DNA of 47,654 nucleotides, taken from Lacticaseibacillus sharpeae JCM 1186 = DSM 20505 (GTDB lineage Bacteria; Bacillota; Bacilli; Lactobacillales; Lactobacillaceae). The stretch covers positions 1-47,654 of the forward strand of contig NZ_AYYO01000001.1 in assembly GCF_001436225.1 (NCBI RefSeq), read 5' to 3'. A program made the position numbers and the translations under genes. Under the pieces are notes generated by a model. It saw nothing but the letters and a program-made list of their open reading frames with translations, was not told where the DNA came from and searched no databases. Shown here in pieces: positions 22,120 through 32,029 of the stretch. The number at the start of each line of letters is the position of its first letter. Positions within the stretch are counted from its first letter, which is position 1.

Positions 22120-22650
22120 ATGAACACAATCAACCAGGTTGAGATCCAAGGCACTATCATCCATGCCGTGCAGTTAAAGCAGCGCAATGGCTACACAACG
22201 CTCTCGACGATTATGGAGTGGCGACAAAGCTACCGAAGTCAGGGCAAGGAGAAGGTTCAGCAGGCGGTAGTGCCGCTGAGCTTTTTTGGTGACGTCGCGA
22301 CGGCTTTTGCTCAGCAGGTCAGCACTGGCGATGAGGTGCTGATCAAGGGGAAGTTTGACAGTTACACAATGACGTCCTTTGACGGCAATACGATGAATCA
22401 CTATCAGGTGCGTGTTGAGAGTTTCGTAAACCTATCGGGGCACCCGAGCTTTGGTATGGGTACGGGGCAGGCCGCGAACTCGCAGCCAGAAGTCGGCGGC
22501 GTTGGAAACTATGACGACGCTGATTTACCGCCGGAGCCACCAGCTGAAGGAGCTGTACCCGGCGGCCAGATGAATGACCCAAACTTTGAGCAGACGGCTA
22601 AGAATGCCTACCGCTCACTTGGTGACTTTGAAGATCAAGGAGGTTACTGA
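22120..22650 (+). CDS. ssb: Single-stranded DNA-binding protein (176 aa)
   Basis: Residues ~5-110 have the OB-fold pattern of bacterial SSB: NQVEIQGTI at the start, VVPLSFFGDVA, GDEVLIKGKFDSY, and YQVRVESFVNL. The C-terminal ~65 residues are flexible, Gly/Pro/Asp-rich and acidic, but end FEDQGGY instead of the usual DDDIPF tip, so partner binding may differ. It overlaps the next gene by one base. It probably coats the transferred strand in donor or recipient. Confidence 0.8.
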   Translation: MNTINQVEIQGTIIHAVQLKQRNGYTTLSTIMEWRQSYRSQGKEKVQQAVVPLSFFGDVATAFAQQVSTGDEVLIKGKFDSYTMTSFDGNTMNHYQVRVESFVNLSGHPSFGMGTGQAANSQPEVGGVGNYDDADLPPEPPAEGAVPGGQMNDPNFEQTAKNAYRSLGDFEDQGGY

Positions 22651-22871
22651 TGGATGAACTAGTTGTGATTTCGCAGTGCGAGCAGAACGTCGTCAAAGGC
22701 GTTATCGTCAGCACCGGTGAAAATGTGCAGCAGACGGTGGATTGGGGCGTTGCCCTCACCGTACAGGGTTTGCTCAAGCAAATTGATGAGGAAACTGAAG
22801 CCAGCGAGTTCGATACGCTGATGATTCGCAAGGAGGATTGGGATAATGGCCACCTACAAAAAGTCGTATAG
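22650..22871 (+). CDS. Hypothetical acidic protein between ssb and ardC (73 aa)
   Basis: The ATG overlaps the ssb stop codon (TGATG), and its 3' end overlaps the ArdC-like gene by 26 bases, so translation is coupled on both sides. The protein is acidic, with short strands followed by a helix (QQTVDWGVALTVQGLLKQID). No motif was recognised. The position suggests a function linked to ssDNA handling or antirestriction. Confidence 0.5.
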   Translation: MDELVVISQCEQNVVKGVIVSTGENVQQTVDWGVALTVQGLLKQIDEETEASEFDTLMIRKEDWDNGHLQKVV

Positions 22872-23973
22872 CGCAGAAGAGAAGAAGCAGCGTGCCGAGA
22901 AGGCCGCTAAGGAACTTGATGAAGTGACTAAGAAGGCCATGCCGCTAATTCGGATGGATCAACGGACTCCCGAACAGCGTATTGAGATGTTGGACTTTAT
23001 GAGCAAAATGTACCATTACTCACCGACCAACATGGCGATGATCAAGTCACAGTATGAGGGGGCGTTGTTTGTCGGATCCTTTGCGAGCTGGAAGGCTAAG
23101 GGATTCCCGGTGGCGTCCGGCCAGCACGGCGAAATGATTCGTGTGTATACACCAATTAAGTACCGCAAGGAACCGAATGGACAGCGGACTCCGTTTTCGC
23201 GGCTTTCTCAGGCTGAACGAGCGGCAGCCATTGCGAACAAGGCGGTAGATGAGGTGCCATTCTACGGTCGGGGCTATGTATTTGATATTACTCAAACCAA
23301 GGCTGAACCAAAGGACTACCCGAAGCTCTACCCGAACCGCCCGTTTGACATGCACGCGGATAATCCTGAAGAGGTGAAAGTCGTTAAGAAGACGCTGCAG
23401 CAGGAGATCCAGAACATGGGGATTAAGCTGCTCAAGGAAAGTGAGTATCCTGATAGCCTGGGCGCAGCCAAAGGGGTTACCTTGTATGGCCCACAGAACA
23501 AGCCGTTTGCCATTGTCATGAGTGACCGGGTTAATGACGCCGAGTACACGGCAACTTTGATCCATGAGTTAGCCCACGCCAAGTTGCACAGCGCCGAGGG
23601 CATGGGCACGTCGAAATTCTGGTCTAACCAGAAAATCAGCGACAAGGATGTGCGCGGGCTGAAGGAGCTGCAGGCTGAGCTCACTAGCTATGTTGTGGCA
23701 AAGGGTGTCGGTATCGACACGACCGAGCGAGCCATGCCGTACATCCATGACTGGACTAAGGGTATTGACCTGGATAGTAAAGGCAATGACGATTTTCAAG
23801 TGGAACTGCTCAATGACGTCCAGGGCGTCTCCAAAGGTTTGCTCTCTAAAATAGATGACAACCTGAGCGTCAGTAGGGGGCAAACGCAGACCCAAACGGC
23901 AGCCAAGAACACAGTTAAGAGTGCGGGCCGCGCAGCTGCGGTAAATTCCGCAAGAGGAATGGGGCGGGCGTGA
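22846..23973 (+). CDS. ArdC-like antirestriction protein with zincin domain (375 aa)
   Basis: The N-terminal ~160 residues match the ArdC N-terminal ssDNA-binding domain pattern (YHYSPTNMAMIKSQ, FVGSFASWKAKGFPV). The C-terminal part carries a metallopeptidase motif HELAH at 240-244 followed by LH, with a likely third ligand Glu in LQAELTSY (~275-280). The last 50 residues are basic and low complexity. AAGGAGG precedes the ATG. ArdC proteins protect incoming plasmid DNA from restriction; the protease-like domain suggests cleavage of a target protein. Confidence 0.78.
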   Translation: MATYKKSYSAEEKKQRAEKAAKELDEVTKKAMPLIRMDQRTPEQRIEMLDFMSKMYHYSPTNMAMIKSQYEGALFVGSFASWKAKGFPVASGQHGEMIRVYTPIKYRKEPNGQRTPFSRLSQAERAAAIANKAVDEVPFYGRGYVFDITQTKAEPKDYPKLYPNRPFDMHADNPEEVKVVKKTLQQEIQNMGIKLLKESEYPDSLGAAKGVTLYGPQNKPFAIVMSDRVNDAEYTATLIHELAHAKLHSAEGMGTSKFWSNQKISDKDVRGLKELQAELTSYVVAKGVGIDTTERAMPYIHDWTKGIDLDSKGNDDFQVELLNDVQGVSKGLLSKIDDNLSVSRGQTQTQTAAKNTVKSAGRAAAVNSARGMGRA

Positions 23974-24552
23974 TTGAAAGCAATACTAACAGTAAGCAGT
24001 CTATCCGCGCGCAACCTGGATGCACGGGTCAATGCGAAGATTCGCCTGATTACCAGTGCGAGCAACGAGTACCACGTGACGGACGTGCAGTGCACTGGTG
24101 GGTTAATCAAGACAGCCACCATTGTTTGCGATATGCCCGCCAACTACCAGCAGCATGTTAGTCGCTGGCAAAGGCTACTGCAGGTACTGCAGCTATTCGC
24201 GGCCGCGTACCTGGGCTACTCACTTTATCAGAGGCTGCCGAAAGGACTATTGCTCCCCAATGATTTGTTGCAGTTAGGCGAGCTTGTGCTCTTGGCGGCG
24301 GGAGTCGTGGTAGGCGTACTGGCCGTTGAGTCGATGTTTCCGAGCGAGGACACATTCAACTGGTGGATCTATGTGACGCTAGTAATCGTTGGTCTGCAAG
24401 TTTTTGGTACGGATGCGGTGGCCGCGGTGCCTAAGCTAATCGGTTTGGGATTGGTTGGGGCGGTGCTGTGGTTTGTCGCCCGGATGGCAGGACGACTAGT
24501 CAACCAGCACACGACGAAATTCGATGCAAAGAACCATCGCTTTAGGAGGTGA
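23974..24552 (+). CDS. Multi-pass membrane protein of transfer operon (192 aa)
   Basis: A TTG start directly follows the previous stop. The N-terminal ~60 residues are polar/beta. Four hydrophobic segments follow, at about 68-82, 100-120, 130-147 and 150-170. The C-terminus is basic (NQHTTKFDAKNHRFRR). The stop overlaps the AGGAGGTGA site of the coupling-protein gene. It is probably an inner-membrane T4SS or coupling-protein accessory component; the family was not recognised. Confidence 0.5.
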   Translation: MKAILTVSSLSARNLDARVNAKIRLITSASNEYHVTDVQCTGGLIKTATIVCDMPANYQQHVSRWQRLLQVLQLFAAAYLGYSLYQRLPKGLLLPNDLLQLGELVLLAAGVVVGVLAVESMFPSEDTFNWWIYVTLVIVGLQVFGTDAVAAVPKLIGLGLVGAVLWFVARMAGRLVNQHTTKFDAKNHRFRR

Positions 24553-24560
24553 AAATTCAG

Positions 24561-27260
24561 ATGGATGAAGAGTACAAGCCAAAACGTGAGTTTTTGGCCA
24601 ACAAAAAGTTTCTGATTGTTTTGTGGGGGTCGGTGTTCATCCTGTTTGTGATGCTACTGAACTTGCTGTCACACGTGCCAGACCTTCTGCAGAGCAGCTA
24701 CCTAAATCAGATGATTAATCCGGGTGACGGCACTGATGCAGCAGACATTCAAACTAAAGCGGTTGACGGCTTCTTCAAGGTGTCGCTAGTGGGGCTGTTT
24801 CGCCTCCGTAATTTCATTTTCCCGTCGCTTAGATACCCAATCCTACTGATTCCCTACTTCGCGATTCTCGCCTTTATTGGCTGGAAGGTATTCTGGAAGG
24901 CGTACAACATGCGGCGCGCGTTCGAGAGCTTGAACCATGGCGCTAAAGGGACGGCTCGGTTTGCGAAGATTGAGGAGCTAGTGCAAGACAGTGTTGCGAT
25001 TCCCGTCAATGGGCAGGATTATGAGGGACCATCGGGGATTCCGCAAATTCACCTGACGAAGACAGCGATGCACAAATACAACCCGCATGTGGTGCCGTTT
25101 ACCAAGATTCGGGAAACTCAGTCACGCACGATACGGATGCCACGAATTGCCCAAAGCACCGCAGAACGGGCGTTGCGAGTCGTCAAGAAGGCGTCAGGCG
25201 TGGAGTCTCTTCAGGGCGATTATCGAAGTTTCCCCGACGATGACGACTTCAAGTGGGGCGTGGATCTGGTTGATACGGAGAACAAGAACGCAGCCATCGA
25301 TGCCGGGACCCAATCTGGTAAGACTCAAATCTTCACATATCGCGTGTTAGATTACATCATGCGGGCCTCCGTCAAGGACTCTATCATCATTCCCGACGTT
25401 AAGGGGGATATGGTACGCAACACCAAGGCCGAATTCGAGGCGCACGGGTACGATGTAAAGGTGCTCAACCTGGTTACGACTGAGTACTCCATTGCCTATA
25501 ATCCACTTGAGCTGGTTAAGCAAGCCTACTGGAAAGGCGATTATGACAACGCGGCCAAGTTGGCCAACACCTTCTCGTTCTCCTTGTTCCATAATCCCAA
25601 CGCCAAGGAGCCGATGTGGGAAGAGGCGTCCATCGCCCTGGTTAATGCTCTAATCTTGGCAGTCTGCATGGTCTGCAAGAAGCGTGACACTCCTGAACGG
25701 GTGACCATGTACACTCTGTCGCTAATGCTGAACGAACTTGGTGCGAACCCGGATGAGAATGGGGACACGGCGCTGGACCGATTCTTTGCCAGCATGAGCC
25801 CCACAGAACCCGCGAAGCTGCAGTACGGGACAATCAACTTCTCGCAGGGGATTACCCGGAGCGGGATCTACACCGGGACCATGGGGAAGCTGAAGGACTA
25901 CCTGTTGAGCGACGTCGGGAAGATGACCGCGCAAAACGACATCGACTTCAAGGATTTGGCATTTGGTGACACACCGATTGCGCTGTTCATTGTGTACCCC
26001 GACTACGACGACTCGTATGGGACGCTGGTGGCCACGCTGATTTCGCAGGCAATGTATGTGCTGTCTAAGGAAGCAACACTGTCCGCCAATTCAAAGCTGC
26101 CACGGCGCGTGAAGCTGATTGGTGAAGAAATTGCCAATATCGCGGCGATTGATGGGCTGTCTCGGTACATGAACGTTGGTGTTGGCCGAGGGATTCTTGT
26201 CTATTTGATTTTTCAGTCAATCGCACAGCTAGAAGACAAGTACGGCAAGGACGTCGCTAAAGCACTGCTCTCGGCATGTGGTTACAAGTATGACGTGTTC
26301 GCTGATGACAAAGACGACGCCAACTACTTCTCCGCGTTGCTGGGCAAGAAGACGATCATTGCACCGTCACGGCACGGGGCCCCGATGGACGTCGATAAGT
26401 CGTTTGGTGAATCGCAAGATAGCCGTGATTTGATGACGCCGGATGAACTGAGTCGAATGATGGAAGGCGAATGGGTCGTCATTCGTAACAAACAGCGGCA
26501 CTCGCTGGACGGAACCAAAATCGTTCCGTGGCCAATACATGCGACGCTGGAAGATGGTACTGAGATGCCGTTCACCTACGAATATTTGAGCAATCGTTTC
26601 TATCACCCGCAGACGTTCGAGGAACTCGCAAACGGCAAGAAGTCGCCACACGCGAATATTGACCTTGAAGACCTACAGCTGAAGATTGAAGTGCGGGTTA
26701 CGCCACCACAAGTTGAAGGCGAAAATCCAACCACAACAATCTTGGTTGATGGGCAACAGATGGATCTCACTTCGTCCGAGGTTGAGCACGTTGAACGGCA
26801 TGCACGCTTTGACGCCGCCGCTCGGCGCGCTGCCGGGCAAGACAATAGGGGGCAGGAAGCTGAGGCAGAACCAGCGGCCAGTGCGCCTGCTACATCTCCT
26901 TCAGAACCTGAAAGTGGTCATGAAGAAAGCCCTGAAGAGGCAGCCAAGCGGAAGCGAGCGGCATTTAGTGATTTTCTCCGGGGTCGGCGCGACGCTGAGG
27001 TTAGTTTTGATGATGGTGATTTCCGAGACCCGACTGTTGTCTACCCAATTAAAGAGGTCCTCACGCAGTCGCAGATTAAGGCGCTGGAAGCCATCATTCA
27101 GGATACTACCAGCAGTGAGTGGCGCTACTACTGCGAGATTACATCCATGCAGCAGCTGGTCAACTGGATCAATGAGCACCAGGGACAAGAATTCTACCGT
27201 CGGACCCAGTTCGTGATTAAACGCTTTGAAGAATACAAGAAGGAAGAAGGTGACAAGTAG
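24561..27260 (+). CDS. VirD4/TraG-type coupling protein (about 899 aa)
   Basis: The ATG at 24561 follows AGGAGGTGA; a GTG at 24549 would add four residues. Two N-terminal membrane helices (~15-38, ~92-112) are followed by the P-loop ATPase domain. Walker A is GTQSGKT (249-255), a Walker B-like strand is VKLIGEEIANIA, and the sequence PDYDDSYGTLVATLISQAMY is typical of TraG/TrsK. The C-terminal ~200 residues are a long hydrophilic extension, Glu/Ala/Pro-rich, with a final helical domain. It recruits the relaxase-DNA complex to the channel. Confidence 0.9.
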   Translation: MDEEYKPKREFLANKKFLIVLWGSVFILFVMLLNLLSHVPDLLQSSYLNQMINPGDGTDAADIQTKAVDGFFKVSLVGLFRLRNFIFPSLRYPILLIPYFAILAFIGWKVFWKAYNMRRAFESLNHGAKGTARFAKIEELVQDSVAIPVNGQDYEGPSGIPQIHLTKTAMHKYNPHVVPFTKIRETQSRTIRMPRIAQSTAERALRVVKKASGVESLQGDYRSFPDDDDFKWGVDLVDTENKNAAIDAGTQSGKTQIFTYRVLDYIMRASVKDSIIIPDVKGDMVRNTKAEFEAHGYDVKVLNLVTTEYSIAYNPLELVKQAYWKGDYDNAAKLANTFSFSLFHNPNAKEPMWEEASIALVNALILAVCMVCKKRDTPERVTMYTLSLMLNELGANPDENGDTALDRFFASMSPTEPAKLQYGTINFSQGITRSGIYTGTMGKLKDYLLSDVGKMTAQNDIDFKDLAFGDTPIALFIVYPDYDDSYGTLVATLISQAMYVLSKEATLSANSKLPRRVKLIGEEIANIAAIDGLSRYMNVGVGRGILVYLIFQSIAQLEDKYGKDVAKALLSACGYKYDVFADDKDDANYFSALLGKKTIIAPSRHGAPMDVDKSFGESQDSRDLMTPDELSRMMEGEWVVIRNKQRHSLDGTKIVPWPIHATLEDGTEMPFTYEYLSNRFYHPQTFEELANGKKSPHANIDLEDLQLKIEVRVTPPQVEGENPTTTILVDGQQMDLTSSEVEHVERHARFDAAARRAAGQDNRGQEAEAEPAASAPATSPSEPESGHEESPEEAAKRKRAAFSDFLRGRRDAEVSFDDGDFRDPTVVYPIKEVLTQSQIKALEAIIQDTTSSEWRYYCEITSMQQLVNWINEHQGQEFYRRTQFVIKRFEEYKKEEGDK

Positions 27261-29233
27261 TGTCTAACGCAGACGTTATTAAGTACCTCCAAAATTTCAG
27301 CGACTATCTGCACGTCAACGGATTCCTCTCGGACACGTTCCGGTCGATTGGCTGGTGGATTGTCCAGCAGTGCATTAACCTCATGACCATGCTGACGGCA
27401 GCTTACACTAAGGTCTACTCGCTGATGGACTTCTGGCAGTATCAGGCGGTACAGGATTTCATCAGCAAATATAAACCAGCAGCGATTGCCGTGACGGCGG
27501 TGGCAGTAGCATGGGTCGGCATGATGATGATTTGGCGGCCGAAAAGTGACGTTAAGCAGAAGTTCAGCAACCTCCTCGTCGCAATGATGATGGTCGGGGG
27601 GCTGACCGGCAGCTTGACCTTGCTGACGAAAATCTCCACCGCCGCGGCTGTTTCTACTATTAATAACATTCCGGCATCGGTACAGCTTGTGCGGGGGAAC
27701 GTAACTGATTTGTACAAGCTAGACAGTGCAGGTTGGAAGACCAAGAATAATAAGCCCGTCATGCCAAAGTTAACGGTAGATGTGACTAAAGCCGCAGACG
27801 TTAAGAAGATTGATATTAACGAGACGGTGGATACCGGTGACATATTCTCGGGTCCGCAGGTGTCGGACAAGGGTGCAGGGTTTCTGACTAAGCGGCTAAC
27901 CTACAAGGACGGGAAGGCCGCAACTAAGAACATGAAGACGTGGTTTGGGAAAGACTCGTACTACTACCGGTACGACTTCCATCCGTTTCTGCTGATTATT
28001 GGGGTCGGGGCCACGGCTATGGCAATTCTGTTCTCCATCGTGAAGGTGATTATGCTGGAGAACGAAATTGGCTTTCTGGGAGTGTTTGGGTCGCTGACTG
28101 CAATGGCAGACCTCGACTCCGGCAAGCGTAACCTCATGATTGTCAAGAAGCTACGTGACACATTTGTGGTGATTGCGGTTCAGACCATTATCGTCAAGAT
28201 GTTTACGTTCTGGATTACGTTTGTGACAGCAAAGAATCCCGGGCCTCTACTTACGACACTCGCCTTTATCGGGGGTGCCTTTTTTGTACTAAATGGGCCG
28301 AATGCAGTAGTGGCGCTGTTTGAGATTGACGCCGGTGTTGGCAGTATCAGTCAGAGCCTGATGGCGCTAGGCGGAATTACTCGGATGGGGAGCAGTCTCA
28401 CCCACTCGTCCTCCAGCATCGCACACGCGGGGAAGAACCTTGCCAGCAAGACTGCACAAGGTGGTGCCGCAGGTGTCGGCGCATTAGCGGGTCTGGGCAA
28501 AGGACTGGCTAGCGGTGCCCCTAAAGCTCCTGAACTAGATCCAAAGGGTGGTGCTGGTGACCCGACAGGAAAGGGAACCAAGCCAGCACTGAATGATGGT
28601 CAAAAGCCAGATGGAAAGAAGCCTGCAGAGCCTGATGTTAGCGACAATCCTGGTGGGACTGGAGTTGGTTCAGATACTGGTGGGCCGGATGCTCCAGATC
28701 TCGACGATGGGGTTCCGCCAACACCAGCACTAGATGATGGTGCTGCAGGACAACCAACAGCACCGGATCTAGACGGGCCCGATGCTGGAACACCGTCAGC
28801 CCCTGAACTTAATGACTTGGGCAACGGTGCTCCCGAGTCGGCAGGGCCAACGGCACCGGGTATTGAAGATGGTCCTTCTAGTGGGACTGTGAAGCCGATT
28901 AATGGCGGCGTACAGATACTAACGGTCGGAGAAACAAGCAAGCCCGATGCTGGTACTGAACCTGCGCCGAATACTGGTGAGCATAGCCAGGGCGCTGTAG
29001 GCAGTGGCCCACAGACAGAACCAGAACGGTTGGCTGAGGCAACACCAACACAAGGTGCCGGTAAGGTTAACGCGCGGGTAGATGCCCCAACACCATCAAC
29101 TATTGGTGGCGCGCTGAAGAAGCGGTTTGCCGAAATTCCAACCGTTAAAGCGGCTAACCGTGGCTTTGAATTAGGCCGAGGAACAGGGGCAGCAATGCGT
29201 GAGAAGCGCCTTGGGAAAGGACCGAAAGACTAA
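27260..29233 (+). CDS. VirB6/TrsL-like polytopic membrane protein (657 aa)
   Basis: The GTG overlaps the coupling-protein stop. At least six membrane segments are visible in residues ~30-370, including AIAVTAVAVAWVGMMMIW, LLVAMMMVGGLTGSLTLL and FVVIAVQTIIVKMFTFWITF, plus a large polar loop at ~125-240. Residues ~400-600 are a low-complexity Pro/Asp/Gly tail with repeated PDLDDG/PALDDG units, and the end is basic. Topology and position fit the inner-membrane channel subunit. The repetitive tail is longer than is usual for the family. Confidence 0.72.
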   Translation: MSNADVIKYLQNFSDYLHVNGFLSDTFRSIGWWIVQQCINLMTMLTAAYTKVYSLMDFWQYQAVQDFISKYKPAAIAVTAVAVAWVGMMMIWRPKSDVKQKFSNLLVAMMMVGGLTGSLTLLTKISTAAAVSTINNIPASVQLVRGNVTDLYKLDSAGWKTKNNKPVMPKLTVDVTKAADVKKIDINETVDTGDIFSGPQVSDKGAGFLTKRLTYKDGKAATKNMKTWFGKDSYYYRYDFHPFLLIIGVGATAMAILFSIVKVIMLENEIGFLGVFGSLTAMADLDSGKRNLMIVKKLRDTFVVIAVQTIIVKMFTFWITFVTAKNPGPLLTTLAFIGGAFFVLNGPNAVVALFEIDAGVGSISQSLMALGGITRMGSSLTHSSSSIAHAGKNLASKTAQGGAAGVGALAGLGKGLASGAPKAPELDPKGGAGDPTGKGTKPALNDGQKPDGKKPAEPDVSDNPGGTGVGSDTGGPDAPDLDDGVPPTPALDDGAAGQPTAPDLDGPDAGTPSAPELNDLGNGAPESAGPTAPGIEDGPSSGTVKPINGGVQILTVGETSKPDAGTEPAPNTGEHSQGAVGSGPQTEPERLAEATPTQGAGKVNARVDAPTPSTIGGALKKRFAEIPTVKAANRGFELGRGTGAAMREKRLGKGPKD

Positions 29234-29541
29234 TGCAAGTAACATACTCTAAACGAATCATTGTTAAGACTCAGTATAGCGACAAGTTCACGCTGAAGGA
29301 TGTCATGATCATTGGTGGTATTGGGTTTGGTGTTGGCTTTGTGACCTTCCTCCTATTCCCCACGCTGATGGCAATACTGGAAACCGGTGGTGTTGTGGCT
29401 ATTGCGTATTTCCTGTTACAGCCATCCGGGGTTCCGGAACGTAAGAACTATCAGACCTTAGTGCAGATACTGAGGAAACCTTCACGGGTTTACCGAGCAG
29501 TCGATGTACCTAAGAACGCTGTCGTATTCAAAAGGAAGTGA
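29233..29541 (+). CDS. PrgI/TrsC-like (VirB3-like) membrane protein (102 aa)
   Basis: The ATG overlaps the previous TAA. Two adjacent membrane helices at ~25-45 and ~48-64 are followed by a cytoplasmic tail of ~40 residues ending FKRK. This is the size and pattern of PrgI family proteins, which stand immediately before VirB4 in Gram-positive conjugation systems. It probably anchors the ATPase to the membrane channel. Confidence 0.7.
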   Translation: MQVTYSKRIIVKTQYSDKFTLKDVMIIGGIGFGVGFVTFLLFPTLMAILETGGVVAIAYFLLQPSGVPERKNYQTLVQILRKPSRVYRAVDVPKNAVVFKRK

Positions 29542-29546
29542 CTTAG

Positions 29547-30140
29547 ATGGCCGCATTAAATGCAGCAGCCGCGCGCCAAGAGGAGCGCAAAGAGAAGAAC
29601 CAATCGTGGCGGGAACGTCGAAATTCAACCAGAGCAATCTATCCAGTCCGCGGAATTACTGAGAATGGTTATATCGAGCTGGTGAACTCGCGGTTCACAA
29701 TCTACGCCGAAATTTTCCAGCCACGCACGTATGACCTGGATGAACTAACGACTGATGATGCCGATGCGCTGGAAGCCCGAGCATGGGCCACGCATTTGGC
29801 CTACACGGGGTCGATTAAGGAGATCTTTCAGTCTTTCCCCGAGAACAATCAGAAGCAGCAGCAGTATTTTAAACGATTGATTGAGCGGACCTCGTCGCCC
29901 ACGTTGTTGGAGATGCAGGAGCGAGAGTTGAATCGCCTGAAGCAGCTGGAGAAGACTTATCGAAAGCTGAGTAGTTGGATTTGGGTCTTTGGCGATACTG
30001 AAACTGAGCTTGAATCGAACGCAGACACGTTCCGTAAGTCCGCTGATGTGTACGGGCTACAAGAAATCACCGTGGCAGAAAAGAAGATGATGCTCCATCT
30101 TATGAATAATCCGGAGGTGACTTACGTTGAAGCAGAATGA
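29547..30140 (+). CDS. TrsD-like protein, N-terminal VirB4-type module (197 aa)
   Basis: The protein is soluble and has the pattern of the N-terminal CagE/TrbE domain of VirB4, here as a separate gene. After a basic N-terminus comes YPVRGITENGYIELVNSRFTIY and then FSFPENNQ-like helices with coiled-coil character at 110-150. It overlaps the VirB4 ATPase gene by 14 bases. The same split occurs in pSK41-type systems as TrsD/TrsE. It likely forms a complex with the ATPase. Confidence 0.65.
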   Translation: MAALNAAAARQEERKEKNQSWRERRNSTRAIYPVRGITENGYIELVNSRFTIYAEIFQPRTYDLDELTTDDADALEARAWATHLAYTGSIKEIFQSFPENNQKQQQYFKRLIERTSSPTLLEMQERELNRLKQLEKTYRKLSSWIWVFGDTETELESNADTFRKSADVYGLQEITVAEKKMMLHLMNNPEVTYVEAE

Positions 30141-32028
30141 ACGTGAAATGGTAAACGAGGGGTTCGTAGCGGACACACAGCCAGACGGTGGTATTAGCAC
30201 GAAGAACGATCAGTATCTGAAGACCGGTGCGTTATACAGTACCTGCGTTCACGTGTACGATATTCCGTCACAGTTTTCCGACTTTTGGCTAATGAAGTTC
30301 ACCCGAATTCCCGACGTGACAGTGGTGGTGGATACGGTGCAGCGGAACAACACCAACTACCAAGAGAATATCACCAAGGCCGTCGATGAACTGACGCGGC
30401 AACGAAATGAAGCCAAGTCGCAGACTAATTATGATGCAATCAACGAAGAAATTATGCCGCTACGTGAACTGTCACTGGCTCTTCGGAAGAATGGGGAAAT
30501 CATCAAGCCTCTGTATCTACGGATATATTGCTACGGGGTTACGCTGGATCAGCTGGAACGCAAGGTCAATGAAGTGCTCACTCGTGTTCGTAATGAAGGG
30601 TTTAAGGCTACGGTCTTTCTGGCAGAGAACGTCGATGAATACAAGTCCATGTTCTTGCCAGCAAGTGAACAGGACAAGCTATCGAGTCACCGGGAAGGCA
30701 TTCCGCTTTCCGGTCAGATTATTGGGTTGGGATTCGCGCACAATCAGACGTCGCTCACCGATCCTTTCGGTTCCTACTTCGGCTACACTCAAACCAGTGG
30801 ACTGGTATACTGGGACCTCTTCCATGTTGATAAGCAGCGCACGTACTACAATCTGTTTTTGACCGGTGACCTGGGCTCTGGTAAGTCTACGACGCTGAAG
30901 AAGGTCGTCTTGGAACGCGCATTGCGCGGCGACCTGGTGCGAGTATTTGACCGTGTTGGTGAATTTAGCGGATTAGCGCGGAAGTTCAATGGGCAAATTG
31001 TTCAGCTTGACGGCTCCAATGGAATCATCAACATGTTCCAGATCTTTGCAACGGTATTTAACGAGAAGACTGGTGACGTCGATGAAGCTGGGAGCTACAA
31101 GAACCACCTGAAGGACTTGAGCACTAAGTACCGGCTGTTTGATCCGCAAGCAACAGCGCGGACGGCAGGACGGTTCAGTGCGTTGTGTGATGAATACTAT
31201 CGGGCGCACGGGTACCTTGAGCATCCTACTCAGTTCGATGCTGAAGAGTATCCGGTGCTAAGCGACATCATCGAATACTTGCGGAAGATTATTGGTTCAG
31301 AGGAACGGGCTGAGTATAGGCGTGAGTACGAAACGATTTCGATGGCACTGGAGAGTCTGCAGCAGCAGAATGGTGACTTGTTCGACGGCTACACGACGTT
31401 GCCCAACCTCGACGACGTACAGTTCGTTTCCTACGACCTGCACGCACTTGAAACCTTGGATGAGCCAATTCAAAACCTCCAGATCTACAATGCGATGAAC
31501 GCAACCTACACGGTATGTATCCGTCAGGGACGTGAACAGATGCGGCTCTACAACGAGCACAAGATTACGCTTGAAGAGGTGCGGCACTTCCTGTGGGTGG
31601 CCGACGAATGTCACACGATTATCAATATTCAGAATGCGGACGTGGCCGAATGGTTCGTGCGCATCATGTCTGAAGACCGAAAGTTCTTCGGTTCGGTGGC
31701 TTTGGCCACGCAACGGATGGAGCGCATGTTTCCGAGTGGATCCAACGCGCAGGACAAGGAGACCGTGCGCGCTATCAACGCCATCAATCAGATCTACACG
31801 CTTTGCCAATACAAGATTGTGTTGCGGCATGATATTTCCACCATCGGAACCCCGGACGCGCCGAGCGTCATCCGGCGAATGTTCGGAACGATTCTCACTG
31901 AAGGTGAGTTCCAACGGATTCCATACTTCGACAAAGGGGAAGCGGAACTACTGATTGGGGCAGAGAAGCTGCACATGCACTTCCACGTTACCGACTACGA
32001 ACTAGAGCTCTTCGGTGGTGGTGCCTGA
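30127..32028 (+). CDS. VirB4/TrsE-type T4SS ATPase (633 aa)
   Basis: TTG start, with GGAGGTGACT placed seven to eight bases upstream. Residues ~1-200 continue the VirB4 N-terminal region. The ATPase domain has Walker A GDLGSGKST (247-255) and Walker B FLWVADECH (~485-493), then a motif ALATQRMERMF typical of VirB4/TraE. The C-terminus ends in ELFGGGA. It powers assembly and substrate transfer at the inner membrane. Confidence 0.9.
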   Translation: MKQNEREMVNEGFVADTQPDGGISTKNDQYLKTGALYSTCVHVYDIPSQFSDFWLMKFTRIPDVTVVVDTVQRNNTNYQENITKAVDELTRQRNEAKSQTNYDAINEEIMPLRELSLALRKNGEIIKPLYLRIYCYGVTLDQLERKVNEVLTRVRNEGFKATVFLAENVDEYKSMFLPASEQDKLSSHREGIPLSGQIIGLGFAHNQTSLTDPFGSYFGYTQTSGLVYWDLFHVDKQRTYYNLFLTGDLGSGKSTTLKKVVLERALRGDLVRVFDRVGEFSGLARKFNGQIVQLDGSNGIINMFQIFATVFNEKTGDVDEAGSYKNHLKDLSTKYRLFDPQATARTAGRFSALCDEYYRAHGYLEHPTQFDAEEYPVLSDIIEYLRKIIGSEERAEYRREYETISMALESLQQQNGDLFDGYTTLPNLDDVQFVSYDLHALETLDEPIQNLQIYNAMNATYTVCIRQGREQMRLYNEHKITLEEVRHFLWVADECHTIINIQNADVAEWFVRIMSEDRKFFGSVALATQRMERMFPSGSNAQDKETVRAINAINQIYTLCQYKIVLRHDISTIGTPDAPSVIRRMFGTILTEGEFQRIPYFDKGEAELLIGAEKLHMHFHVTDYELELFGGGA

Positions 32029-32029
32029 T

